This document shows positions 7,360 to 14,640 of a stretch of 23,332 nt of DNA, piece after piece. Location: the NCBI GenBank assembly GCA_028679935.1, contig JAJRAL010000044.1, forward strand, positions 1 through 23,332, read 5' to 3'. The position numbers were made by a program, and so were the translations under genes. Position 1 is the stretch's first letter; the number at the start of each line of letters is the position of its first letter. This DNA comes from Methanomassiliicoccales archaeon (GTDB taxonomy: Archaea; Thermoplasmatota; Thermoplasmata; Methanomassiliicoccales; UBA472). The notes beneath the pieces were generated by a model that saw only the letters and a list, made by a program, of their open reading frames with translations, searched no databases and had not been told where the DNA came from.

Positions 7360-7983
7360 ATGGCCGACTCCGTGCTCCTCTTCCTGGCCGAGGTCGCATT
7401 CATCTCCCTCTCGGGGGTCCTGGCGCCAGGGCCGATCTTCGCCACGACGATAGCCGACGGCTACAAGGACCCGCAGGCAGGAGTGAAGGTCTCGGTCGGC
7501 CACGCGATCATCGAACTGCCTCTCATCGTCGCCATATTCCTCGGCCTCGACACCGTTCTGAGGGACGACGCGGTCTTCATCGCCATCGGGCTGCTCGGCG
7601 GCGTCATCCTCCTCTACCTGGGAGCAGACATGATACGCTCCCGCCACCGCATCGTCCAGGAGAATTCGGGCAGTCGTCGGGGGCCGCTCGTCTCCGGGAT
7701 CATTCTGACCGCTGCGAACCCCTATTGGCTGCTCTGGTGGGCGACTGTGGGCGCAGCACTCATCGCCGGGGCGGTGCAGTTCGGGCTGATCATGTTGCCG
7801 ATCTTCGCTCTCGTCCACCTATCCTGCGACTTCGCCTGGTACAGCGCCGTCGGCTATACCGTCAACCGCTCGAAGTCGTTTTGGAACAAGAAGTGGCACA
7901 TGTATCTTTTCCTCGCCTCTGGCGTCATCATGCTGGTGTTCGGCGTCTACTTCCTGGCGAGTTCGGTCCTGAAGCTGGTCTGA
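7360..7983 (+). CDS. LysE/RhtB-family exporter
   Basis: This 207-aa membrane protein has about six hydrophobic segments and the hallmarks of the LysE superfamily of amino-acid and small-metabolite exporters. These are SGVLAPGPIFATT (APGP at residues 22-25) in the first helix, the amphipathic GYKDPQAGVKVSVGHAIIE, and TAANPYWLLWW (N120-P121) opening the fourth segment. The length is normal. The substrate cannot be predicted. The ATG at 7360 lies about 30 nt after a TATA-like CTTAATAC. A winged-helix gene follows 42 bp downstream on the same strand and could be its regulator, which is only suggested by position. Confidence 0.9.
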   Translation: MADSVLLFLAEVAFISLSGVLAPGPIFATTIADGYKDPQAGVKVSVGHAIIELPLIVAIFLGLDTVLRDDAVFIAIGLLGGVILLYLGADMIRSRHRIVQENSGSRRGPLVSGIILTAANPYWLLWWATVGAALIAGAVQFGLIMLPIFALVHLSCDFAWYSAVGYTVNRSKSFWNKKWHMYLFLASGVIMLVFGVYFLASSVLKLV

Positions 7984-8025
7984 GAAAGGATTTGTACGAG
8001 CAGCCGGATATATCGGCGGCCCCAG

Positions 8026-8427
8026 ATGTCCAGGATGTACAAAGACTACAAGATCTACTGCTGCTTCACCCTCAACCGTCTAGTGTCCGAACTGGGCATC
8101 GACCTTTACCAGAGCGGCCTCGAGGAGAAGATCGATTCCATCCTTGCCGCGAATCCCAAAGGGCTCTCCAAGGAGGAAATAAAGCACGAGATCCGCTCGA
8201 ACCACTTCATGACGAACAAGGTCATCGAGAAGCTCGTGGAGGACGGCCTGGTCACGGTCGAGCACATCGATGGTAGGTACGAGGTCAGGATCACCAAGGC
8301 GGGGGTGTTGTATATCCGGAAGTACAACGAGTTCTTCCTCTCGATCTACGGCGAGGAAATCAGGGACCATTACAAGTATCGAGGCATGCCGCACTGGGTG
8401 GCGCGGGATGGCAAGGAAGGGAAATAG
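8026..8427 (+). CDS. Small winged-helix DNA-binding protein
   Basis: This 133-aa protein carries a winged helix-turn-helix over about residues 33-100. The helices are EKIDSILAANPKGLSKEEIKHEI and NKVIEKLVEDGLVTVE, followed by a wing (DGRYEVRITKAGVLYIRKY). The architecture, with a short N-terminal helix and a basic C-terminal tail, resembles small archaeal regulators; no ligand domain is present. A TATA-like ATATAT at 8008-8013 lies 25 nt before the second in-frame ATG at 8035, so translation may begin there on a leaderless message (three residues shorter) rather than at 8026. It may regulate the upstream LysE-type exporter (positional inference only). Confidence 0.82.
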   Translation: MSRMYKDYKIYCCFTLNRLVSELGIDLYQSGLEEKIDSILAANPKGLSKEEIKHEIRSNHFMTNKVIEKLVEDGLVTVEHIDGRYEVRITKAGVLYIRKYNEFFLSIYGEEIRDHYKYRGMPHWVARDGKEGK

Positions 8428-8432
8428 GCCGG

Positions 8433-9251
8433 TCAGGCCGCCATATATGGGATGAACTCGTAGGTGCCGTCCTCATTCTCGATGATGAGCTCGAGCGACG
8501 ACGCGTACTTCTTCCCGCGGTGGGCGAAGGCGACCCGGGAATCGGATATCGTCCGGTACGCTTCCTCCGACAGATCTTGGTCGGCCCTTCTGATCCAGAG
8601 TGCGATGACCCTGGAGGGGGGGAGCTTATTGTCCTTGCTCACGTCCTCGGCGGCGTTCTTGAGGCTGACGAGGTCCTCCGGCCTCGGCGGATATCCGAAG
8701 GCCTTGATGATGAGCTGGTAGCCCGGATAGCCGAGCCCGAGCGACCGCCAGAGGGAGCCGGGGTCGGAGCGCAGATATCCGTCGAAGTTGTAGAGCAGGC
8801 CGGACTCGCCCTTGAGGATCGCCCCGAGCTGGTACTGCCTCGATGCGATCACCGGCCCGAGCGACTGGCTCTTCGCCCCGAGGAATTGGAATAGGCGGAT
8901 AACCGCGGTGTCGCCCTTCGGAACATAGACGATGGGGTCCTCATTCCTGACCCTCAGGATCGCCTCATGGCGTCCGGAGTAGTAGCGCATGAAGTCCCCG
9001 AGGTTCCTCAGCATCGCCAGCGCGAGGATGCCGATGACGAAGAGAGCGAGGAGGGCGAAGGCGAGGAAGACGTTCCCGTTGCCCACCGAGGCCAGGATAA
9101 GAATCAGGTCCACGAAAAGCCAGATGCCAATGAATACGGTCGCGTAGGTTACGAGCTTGCGGATTCTCGGGACCTCGGCGCTCACCTCCTCGGCGAGGTC
9201 GAAGACCGCCGAGATGGGGTTCTCGACCGCTCGAATATCATTCCGGCCCAT
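8433..9251 (-). CDS. Two-TM membrane protein with soluble C-terminal domain, unknown function
   Basis: I do not recognise this 272-aa protein. About 32 N-terminal residues precede two strong transmembrane helices (about 33-55 and 60-81), then a roughly 190-residue soluble domain with mixed alpha/beta character (EAILRVRNEDPIVYVPKG, then GYPGYQLIIKAFGYPP, ending EDGTYEFIPYMAA). The frame is open up to an ATG at 9335, but a TATA-like TATTAAATA lies at 9275-9283, inside that extension and 28 nt before the ATG at 9251. I therefore take 9251 as the start of a leaderless message. The gene is divergent from the surface-protein gene at 9368 and convergent with the winged-helix gene, 5 bp away. Confidence 0.8.
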   Translation of the reverse strand: MGRNDIRAVENPISAVFDLAEEVSAEVPRIRKLVTYATVFIGIWLFVDLILILASVGNGNVFLAFALLALFVIGILALAMLRNLGDFMRYYSGRHEAILRVRNEDPIVYVPKGDTAVIRLFQFLGAKSQSLGPVIASRQYQLGAILKGESGLLYNFDGYLRSDPGSLWRSLGLGYPGYQLIIKAFGYPPRPEDLVSLKNAAEDVSKDNKLPPSRVIALWIRRADQDLSEEAYRTISDSRVAFAHRGKKYASSLELIIENEDGTYEFIPYMAA

Positions 9252-9274
9252 TCCCTTCGGACTTCGCTTCTTGG

Positions 9275-9283
9275 TATTTAATA
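9275..9283 (-). promoter_or_regulatory. TATA box for the two-TM protein gene
   Basis: The minus strand reads TATTAAATA centred 28 nt before ATG 9251. This supports that ATG as the start over the longer frame beginning at 9335. Confidence 0.5.
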
Positions 9284-9353
9284 CAGGCAGGAAGACTGTT
9301 GAGTAAGATTCCTTCGTGGCCCTACTAGTCCCCACCCTCTATAGCTCAGGGCA

Positions 9354-9360
9354 GAGGTGA
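9354..9360 (+). promoter_or_regulatory. Shine-Dalgarno site of the surface-protein gene
   Basis: GAGGTGA lies 7 nt before the ATG at 9368, one of the strongest ribosome-binding sites in the window. It fixes the start and implies a leadered transcript. The TATA-like TCTATAGC at 9338-9345 would be too close to include this site in the mRNA, so the true promoter is probably further upstream. Confidence 0.65.
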
Positions 9361-9367
9361 ATTCCTC

Positions 9368-10843
9368 ATGAAGGCAACCTACATCGGGATTGCATCGTTC
9401 ATGGTCGTCGCTCTCTTGGTCACCGGAGGCCTGGGCGGCGCCGTGAGCGCGGCGTCCGGGCCAGATTCGGGCAGCCGGATCAGGCTCGAGACTGGGCATA
9501 CGAGCGATTGGGACGGCGGCGGCTACGTCGCGGTCAACATGACGGACGGAACGAACCTTGCATGGTTCGGTGTGGTATATGGAACGGAGGAGCACCCGGC
9601 ACCTATCACCATCGCGAGCATGACACTCCGCTATCTGGGCGGCGCCCAGGTAGTGGACGATAATGGCCGGACTCTGCTGAATCAGATTCCGATTCCAGTT
9701 GTGACGGCGTTCGGCCAGTCGTTGATCGGAGTATTCGAGTTTGACGACGTCGGCTACAACGTGCCGATCCTTGGCACGTACGGCGCGGGCAACGGGCTCT
9801 ACGACTTCAGTGGCCCTAACCTTTGGTCGGGAGCGGGCAGCTTCGAGCCAGTCTACAAATACGTGGACATGAAGCGCGCCTGGACCCTGACAGAGATACA
9901 AACGACCACCGACGAGGTCAACCACAGCGTCAGCTTCGACTTCTCGCTCTACGCAACGAACGTCACCTACGCCAAGGTCTGGGATCCGGCGCTCAACCAG
10001 TACCGCAACGGGATCCTCGCGGACGGCGTAGTCGAGAGGCTGGAGTTCCGCTTCCACATCGTCGCAAGCGAGCAGATGGTCACCACGTCGGTGCCGTTCT
10101 ACCAGGTGACGCTGAATGGCGGTCACGTGACCGGGTCGAAGGAGATCGCGCCGCGCAACTTCACCGCATCCCATGTGGACTGTGGCATAAAGTACGACCA
10201 CATAATCCAAGGCTGGGACGCGTATCCGAACGCCACTGCTCCGCGTCTCATGCTTGAGAACGCTGTGGTGTTCGCGGTCGGGATACCGGACATCGTGCAG
10301 GAGTGGTACAACGCGCAGTACGTCAAGACGCACGTGCAGGACGGCGCCGGACTGATCGAGTACCAGACCGATGAGGGGACGCAGACGGTGCGCGACCAGT
10401 CGGACCTGCCGGAAAGGTCGACCAAGGTCCTGACGAACACCGAAATCCACTCGATGGACAACTGGGAGCGCGTCGGCACGCTGAGCTGGGTCAGCAACGT
10501 GACGGTCGACGGGCAGGAGAAGGAGATGTATTACCAGATCCACGTCGGTGCCGCTGGGGTCATCCCGACCCCGAAGCATGACATGGACGTCAAGGCGATC
10601 ATCATCCTCGGAGGGTACGTCTACCCGATGGGCACCGACGTCGTCCACGACCCGTCATTCGCTTCCGACGTGTTCCAGCTGAACATCACCGACGGGCTGC
10701 AAGCGCTCGTCTTCGTGCTCGCCATCGGGGCGATGGTGATCGTAGGCTGCATGATCGTCGCGCTCGTGGTGATCCGCAAGCACAACCGCCGCGGGAACGA
10801 CAAGTTCACCTACCGCCAGCCGCCAGAGTACAAGCAGCGCTGA
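9368..10843 (+). CDS. Secreted, C-terminally membrane-anchored surface protein, unknown function
   Basis: This 491-aa protein has an N-terminal signal-like helix (residues about 5-28, MVVALLVTGGLGGAVSA) and a C-terminal transmembrane helix (about 446-472), followed by a basic cytoplasmic tail (RKHNRRGNDKFTYRQPPEYKQR starting there). The roughly 415 residues between are rich in beta-forming segments and aromatic residues. They carry at least seven N-X-S/T sequons (NMT, NHS, NVT, NFT, NAT, NVT, NIT), consistent with an N-glycosylated ectodomain outside the cell. I see no catalytic motif and do not recognise the family. A pyrimidine-rich tract follows the stop. It is convergent with nadA, 38 bp away. 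Confidence 0.85.
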   Translation: MKATYIGIASFMVVALLVTGGLGGAVSAASGPDSGSRIRLETGHTSDWDGGGYVAVNMTDGTNLAWFGVVYGTEEHPAPITIASMTLRYLGGAQVVDDNGRTLLNQIPIPVVTAFGQSLIGVFEFDDVGYNVPILGTYGAGNGLYDFSGPNLWSGAGSFEPVYKYVDMKRAWTLTEIQTTTDEVNHSVSFDFSLYATNVTYAKVWDPALNQYRNGILADGVVERLEFRFHIVASEQMVTTSVPFYQVTLNGGHVTGSKEIAPRNFTASHVDCGIKYDHIIQGWDAYPNATAPRLMLENAVVFAVGIPDIVQEWYNAQYVKTHVQDGAGLIEYQTDEGTQTVRDQSDLPERSTKVLTNTEIHSMDNWERVGTLSWVSNVTVDGQEKEMYYQIHVGAAGVIPTPKHDMDVKAIIILGGYVYPMGTDVVHDPSFASDVFQLNITDGLQALVFVLAIGAMVIVGCMIVALVVIRKHNRRGNDKFTYRQPPEYKQR

Positions 10844-10863
10844 AGCGAAACCCTTTCCCGAAA

Positions 10864-10881
10864 CCTCTTTCCTCTTTCTTG
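10864..10881 (+). terminator. Pyrimidine-rich archaeal-type terminator
   Basis: CCTCTTTCCTCTTTCTTG directly follows the surface-protein gene in the 38-bp gap before the convergent nadA. Archaeal RNA polymerase commonly stops in U-rich tracts without a hairpin. The tract is broken by cytosines, so confidence is moderate. Confidence 0.4.
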
Positions 10882-11790
10882 CTAGTCCCCGCGTCCCACC
10901 TGCATCATCCTCTCCAGAGGGATCCTTGCGCGGTCCATCACGTCTTGCGGCAGCTTGATCTCGTAGGTCCCATCGGTCAGCGCGCGGAGCACCGACTCGA
11001 GGGTGATACGCTTCATGTTCGGACAGACCGCCCCCGGGATGCTGTGGAAGACCTTGGTCGGAGCCTCCTTCTTCAGGCGGTGGAGCAGCTCCTGCTCGGT
11101 GACGATGATGAACTCCAGGGCGCCAGATTCCTTGACGAATTTGATCATGCCCTCTGTCGAGCGCACCGCGTCCGCCAGGTCCAGGACCTCGGGCCTGCAC
11201 TCCGGATGGGCGATGACCTTCGCGCCAGGGTGCTTCTGCCTAGCGGACATGACCATCGGGGCGGAGATCGAGTCATGGGTCGGGCAGTAGCCCGGCCAGA
11301 AGACGAACTCCTTTTCCGGAACGGAGCGCTTGACCCACTTGCCCAGGTTCTCGTCCGGGACGAAGATGACCTTCTTCGCTTCGAGCGACCTCACGACCTT
11401 GACCGCGTTTGAAGATGTGCAGCAGATGTCCGATTCTGCCTTGGCCGCTGCGCTTGTGTTCACGTAGCTCACGACGCTCGCGCCCGGGTGCTTTCCCTTC
11501 AGCTCCAGCAGCCCTGGAACGTCGAGCATCGCCGCCATGGGGCACTGCGCCTCGAACTCCGGTAGCAACACCTTCTTGCCCGGGTTCAGCACCTTTGCGC
11601 TCTCCGCCATGAAGTCGACGCCGCAGAACACGATGATCTCGGCCTCCGTCCTCGTCGCCTGCAGTGAGAGGCCGAGCGAGTCGCCGACGAAGTCCGCGAT
11701 GTCTTGGACCTCGGGCCGCTGATAGTTGTGCGCCAGGATGACGGCGTTTTCGCGGGCCTTAAGCTCGAGGATCCTCTGCTCGATGCTCAT
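10882..11790 (-). CDS. nadA: Quinolinate synthase
   Basis: This 302-aa enzyme condenses iminoaspartate with dihydroxyacetone phosphate to quinolinate in de novo NAD synthesis, using one [4Fe-4S] cluster. The three expected cysteine ligands are C83 (FEAQCPMA), C169 (WPGYCPTH) and C256 (GAVCPNMK). Other signatures are AHNYQRPEVQDIADFVGDSL near the start, YVNTSAAAKAESDICCTSSNAV and AHPECRPEV. The length matches the compact archaeal and Thermotoga form. No nadB, aspartate dehydrogenase or nadC is visible nearby, so the rest of the pathway is elsewhere. AGGTGG lies 4 nt before the ATG and a TATA-like CTTATAC about 26 nt before it. Confidence 0.97.
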   Translation of the reverse strand: MSIEQRILELKARENAVILAHNYQRPEVQDIADFVGDSLGLSLQATRTEAEIIVFCGVDFMAESAKVLNPGKKVLLPEFEAQCPMAAMLDVPGLLELKGKHPGASVVSYVNTSAAAKAESDICCTSSNAVKVVRSLEAKKVIFVPDENLGKWVKRSVPEKEFVFWPGYCPTHDSISAPMVMSARQKHPGAKVIAHPECRPEVLDLADAVRSTEGMIKFVKESGALEFIIVTEQELLHRLKKEAPTKVFHSIPGAVCPNMKRITLESVLRALTDGTYEIKLPQDVMDRARIPLERMMQVGRGD

Positions 11791-11812
11791 CGGGCCACCT
11801 ATCCAGTGAACC

Positions 11813-11819
11813 GTATAAG
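11813..11819 (-). promoter_or_regulatory. TATA-like element of nadA
   Basis: The minus strand reads CTTATAC about 26 nt before the nadA ATG. A Shine-Dalgarno-like AGGTGG at 11795-11800 lies between the two, which sits awkwardly with a fully leaderless message. Confidence 0.35.
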
Positions 11820-11867
11820 AATGTTGGTCGCCTCCTCGGATGCTTGCCGCACGCTGGCCCGTCAGCT

Positions 11868-12278
11868 CTAATCTGCCCGACCCGAGTCCGACTCGTCCGG
11901 TTCTTCCTCATCCTCGAACGCCTCTGCGATTGCCTTCCACCAGACCTCCGCCGTGGCGAGGACGACGCCGGCGATCAGCACGCCCATCCCGATCCCGAAA
12001 TCCGCCGTCGCCACTTTGCTGTCGTATTCGGCGGCGATCAGGACGAGCGAGATCCCGCCGACGAGGACGAAGGTGTGGAAACGGCGTGTCAGGAGCAGGA
12101 ATATCGCCCCCGCGTACAAAAGGAGCGCCGCAATCTTGACCCCGATGCCGGCCTCGTTGATGTAGCCGCCCAGAAGTTCAGGGCCATGAAAAGGCAGGCT
12201 CCCGAACGGCAAGATCAGGGCAACGAACAGAAGGACGACTCCAGCAATGGCGACATACCTCAAGGTCTGAATTCGCAT
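11868..12278 (-). CDS. Four-TM membrane protein with acidic C-terminus, unknown function
   Basis: From the ATG at 12278 this is a 136-aa protein starting MRIQTLRYVAIAGVV. Four hydrophobic helices are visible (VAIAGVVLLFVALILPFG; VKIAALLLYAGAIFLLL; FVLVGGISLVLIAA; MGVLIAGVVLATAEVW), followed by a strongly acidic tail (EDEEEPDESDSGRAD). The frame stays open upstream to 12491, but that extension is polar, non-conserved-looking and overlaps the divergent korD promoter, so I reject it. No family is recognised. It is the 3' neighbour of nadA's promoter region on the same strand but has no evident link to NAD synthesis. Confidence 0.72.
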   Translation of the reverse strand: MRIQTLRYVAIAGVVLLFVALILPFGSLPFHGPELLGGYINEAGIGVKIAALLLYAGAIFLLLTRRFHTFVLVGGISLVLIAAEYDSKVATADFGIGMGVLIAGVVLATAEVWWKAIAEAFEDEEEPDESDSGRAD

Positions 12279-12373
12279 CTCGCAACCGTGGGACGAATTC
12301 CTGCCAGCCCGGATGAACCTATCGACTCCGCTTGGAGCAGGTAGTTCTCCGTCCAGGTTGAACCGCCCCAAAG

Positions 12374-12379
12374 ATATAT
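12374..12379 (+). promoter_or_regulatory. TATA box for the korDAB operon
   Basis: ATATAT in GATATATC is centred about 46 nt before the korD ATG, predicting a leader near 20 nt. That leader would include the Shine-Dalgarno GGGAGG at 12411-12416. Confidence 0.5.
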
Positions 12380-12410
12380 CAGAGTCCAGTGGGATTTGAA
12401 GGGTGGGCCA

Positions 12411-12416
12411 GGGAGG
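12411..12416 (+). promoter_or_regulatory. Shine-Dalgarno site of korD
   Basis: GGGAGG lies 6 nt before ATG 12423. It selects that ATG over an in-frame TTG at 12396. Confidence 0.6.
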
Positions 12417-12422
12417 CTGGAT

Positions 12423-12668
12423 ATGCAGGTTAGGACGCGAAAGGAGTTCTGCAAGGGATGCAACATCTGCGTCCTGGTCTGTCCCACCCACGCCTTCGCG
12501 GAGGGTACGGAGATTGGCGAGCGAGGATACGTCATCCCGTCCGTCACCCGCCCCGAGCGTTGTCCCAACTACAAACGCAGGACGAAGAAGAACGCCGTCT
12601 GCGAGATGTGCATCCTTACCTGCCCCGACCAGGCGCTGTTCTGGGACGAGGAGGCGGGCGAGCCATGA
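12423..12668 (+). CDS. korD: 2-oxoacid:ferredoxin oxidoreductase, delta (ferredoxin-like) subunit
   Basis: This 81-aa dicluster ferredoxin-like subunit carries electrons from the thiamine-diphosphate catalytic subunits to soluble ferredoxin. Eight cysteines lie in the expected order for two [4Fe-4S] clusters: C10, C13, C16, C20 (CKGCNICVLVCP) and C47, C60, C63, C67 (RCPNY, then CEMCILTCP). Its ATGA junction overlaps korA by 4 bp, showing translational coupling. The whole 2-oxoglutarate type (Kor) is preferred over pyruvate (Por) or branched-chain (Vor) types because of the neighbouring alpha-beta subunit organisation and sequence, but substrate specificity is not provable here. Confidence 0.92.
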   Translation: MQVRTRKEFCKGCNICVLVCPTHAFAEGTEIGERGYVIPSVTRPERCPNYKRRTKKNAVCEMCILTCPDQALFWDEEAGEP

Positions 12669-13786
12669 AGCTCCCGCCAGGAACGCACTTCATGCAAGGG
12701 AACGAGGCCTGCGTCGAGGCCGCGATCCATTCGGGCCTGAGGTTCTTCGCCGGCTATCCCATCACGCCGTCTACCGAGGTGGCGGAGGGGCTGGCCCTCA
12801 GACTGCCGGAGGAGGGCGGAGTGTTCATCCAGATGGAAGACGAGCTCGCTTCGATCTCTGCCATCATCGGCGCCTCATGGACCGGTGTCAAGGCGATGAC
12901 GGCCACCTCGGGCCCGGGTTTCTCGCTGATGCAGGAGAGCATCGGATACGCGTCGGTAACCGAGACGCCGCTCGTCATACTGGACGTAATGAGAGGAGGA
13001 CCCTCCACTGGCCTTCCGACTCTGCCCGCCCAGGGCGACGTCATGCAGGCCCGCTACGGCTCCCACGGTGACTACCCGATCATCGCTCTCGCTGCCGCCA
13101 CGGTCCAGGACATGTTCGATCTCACAGTGAGATCGTTCAACCTCACCGAGAAGTACCGCGTACCAGTGATCCTGCTCACCGACGCCGAGGTCGGGCACAT
13201 GCGCGGCAAGTTCGTGGTTCCGGAGAGGGTGGAGGTGTTCGACCGCTTCGTCCGCGAGGACAAGGTCTGGCACGACGGCTTCGCCTATGATGAGAGCCTT
13301 GTGCCGAGGTTTCCGGCGTTCGGAAAGGGGGGACGGGTTCACGTCACCGGCCTCTCGCACGACGTCGCTGGATATCCCAGGAGCGAGCCGGAAGTCCACG
13401 AGGACATGGTCTGCCGCCTGAGGGAGAAGGTCGATGCGCACGTAGGGGACATATGCTCCATCGAGACGGTCCGACCGGGCTCCAGATCGATGATAGTGAC
13501 CTACGGGTCGCCCTCTCTCGCCGCGAGGGACGTCCTCCTTCAAAGGAAGGATGTCGGACTGATAGACCTTAAGACGATCTGGCCATTCCCTGAAGCGCTT
13601 GTGCGAAACGCCATTGCCGGGACGGTCGAGATCCTCACGGTGGAGATGAACCTCGGACAGATACATCGGGAGGTCCAACGCGTGGCCTGCGATTCGGGCT
13701 GCAAGGACGTCAGATTGTTGTCCAAGGTCGGAGGCGAGGTCCCGACGCCGTCCGAGATCGATTCGGCGCTGAGGGGGGCCGCCTGA
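12665..13786 (+). CDS. korA: 2-oxoglutarate:ferredoxin oxidoreductase, alpha subunit
   Basis: This 373-aa subunit forms part of the enzyme that oxidatively decarboxylates a 2-oxoacid to acyl-CoA while reducing ferredoxin. The N-terminal pyrimidine-binding domain shows GYPITPSTEVAE, QMEDELASISAIIGASW and TATSGPGFSLMQE. MRGGPSTGLPT and YGSHGDYP follow, all typical of KorA. The C-terminal transketolase-like domain (about 245-373) includes IVTYGSPSLAARD and LKTIWPFPE. ATG 12665 overlaps the korD stop (ATGA), so the longer open frame from 12458 is rejected. The stop overlaps the korB start by one base. Substrate could be another 2-oxoacid; Kor is the best fit. Confidence 0.93.
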   Translation: MKLPPGTHFMQGNEACVEAAIHSGLRFFAGYPITPSTEVAEGLALRLPEEGGVFIQMEDELASISAIIGASWTGVKAMTATSGPGFSLMQESIGYASVTETPLVILDVMRGGPSTGLPTLPAQGDVMQARYGSHGDYPIIALAAATVQDMFDLTVRSFNLTEKYRVPVILLTDAEVGHMRGKFVVPERVEVFDRFVREDKVWHDGFAYDESLVPRFPAFGKGGRVHVTGLSHDVAGYPRSEPEVHEDMVCRLREKVDAHVGDICSIETVRPGSRSMIVTYGSPSLAARDVLLQRKDVGLIDLKTIWPFPEALVRNAIAGTVEILTVEMNLGQIHREVQRVACDSGCKDVRLLSKVGGEVPTPSEIDSALRGAA

Positions 13787-14577
13787 TGGAGTTCTTCGAC
13801 CTATTCCGCGAGGATCGTTGGCCCCATATGTTCTGTCCAGGCTGCGGAATCGGCACCGTCATGAACTGCTTCCACCGGGCCTTCGCCGAGGCCGGGCTTG
13901 ACCAGGACAACACCGTATTCGTCTCCGGCATCGGATGCGCCTCGCGTATCATCGGCTACATCCGGGCGGACTCGATCCACACGACGCATGGACGCGCTCT
14001 GGCCGTAGCGACTGGAATCAAGTTAGCGAACCCCGACCTGAATGTGATCGTTTTCTCCGGCGACGGTGACATTGGGGCCATCGGAGGCAACCACTTCATC
14101 AACGCCGCCAGGCGCAACGTCGACATGTCGGTCTTCTGCATCAACAACTTCATCTACGGAATGACGGGCGGCCAGTCGTCGACCACCACACCTTACCGGG
14201 CCTACAGCACCACCGCGCCGTACGGAAGCAAGGAGTATCCTTTCGATCTCTCCGAGCTCGCCGTGACCGCGGGAGCGAATTACGTTGCCCGGTGGACCGT
14301 TCGGAACGTGAGGGAACTGACCGGGTCGATGGAGAAGGCGATGTTGAAGAAAGGATTCTCCTTCGTCGAGATCGCCTCCCCCTGCCCGACGTCGTTCGGC
14401 AGGAGGAACAGGATGCCTGATCCGAGGCAGATGTTCGAGTGGCTCAAGATCGTGAGCGTCAAGCGTGAGAAGAGCCAGGCATGGGGCGTTGACCAATTCA
14501 CCTTGAACGTCGGAGGACAGATCAGCATAGGGGAGTTCGTGGAGAGGGATCGCGCGCCCTTCGGAATGATTGCCTAG
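13786..14577 (+). CDS. korB: 2-oxoglutarate:ferredoxin oxidoreductase, beta subunit
   Basis: This 263-aa subunit binds thiamine diphosphate. Visible signatures are MFCPGCGIGTVMN, SGIGCASRI, HTTHGRALAVATGIKLANP, and the diphosphate and Mg2+ motif GDGDIGAIGGNHFINAARRN, followed by FCINNFIYGMTGGQSS. ASPCPTSFGRRN is typical of the KorB C-terminal region. It starts at the last base of the korA stop. The korC subunit does not follow; it is found 3.8 kb downstream at 18402. After the stop comes a 63-bp gap with a TATA-like GATTAAAC for the next gene. Confidence 0.94.
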   Translation: MEFFDLFREDRWPHMFCPGCGIGTVMNCFHRAFAEAGLDQDNTVFVSGIGCASRIIGYIRADSIHTTHGRALAVATGIKLANPDLNVIVFSGDGDIGAIGGNHFINAARRNVDMSVFCINNFIYGMTGGQSSTTTPYRAYSTTAPYGSKEYPFDLSELAVTAGANYVARWTVRNVRELTGSMEKAMLKKGFSFVEIASPCPTSFGRRNRMPDPRQMFEWLKIVSVKREKSQAWGVDQFTLNVGGQISIGEFVERDRAPFGMIA

Positions 14578-14640
14578 GTTCCGGTCTGGCGGACCCGGCT
14601 ACAAAGGATTAAACCCCAGGCCCCACAATTGATTCCATGC

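Noticed and set aside
9278..10648. 456-residue open frame on the minus strand
   Set aside because: It is antisense to the surface-protein gene, which has a signal peptide, TM anchor and strong Shine-Dalgarno. The antisense product is low-complexity, Arg/His/Val/Asp-rich and has no motif, as expected of high-GC shadows.
12279..12491. N-terminal extension of the four-TM protein
   Set aside because: The 71 extra residues overlap the divergent korD promoter and ribosome-binding site and precede a natural membrane-protein start at 12278.
12458..12664. N-terminal extension of korA
   Set aside because: It would overlap the whole of korD in another frame. The ATGA junction at 12665 and the KorA N-terminus fix the start.
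14583..14595. Terminator hairpin after korB
   Set aside because: GGTC/GACC gives only a 4-bp stem with no T-tract.
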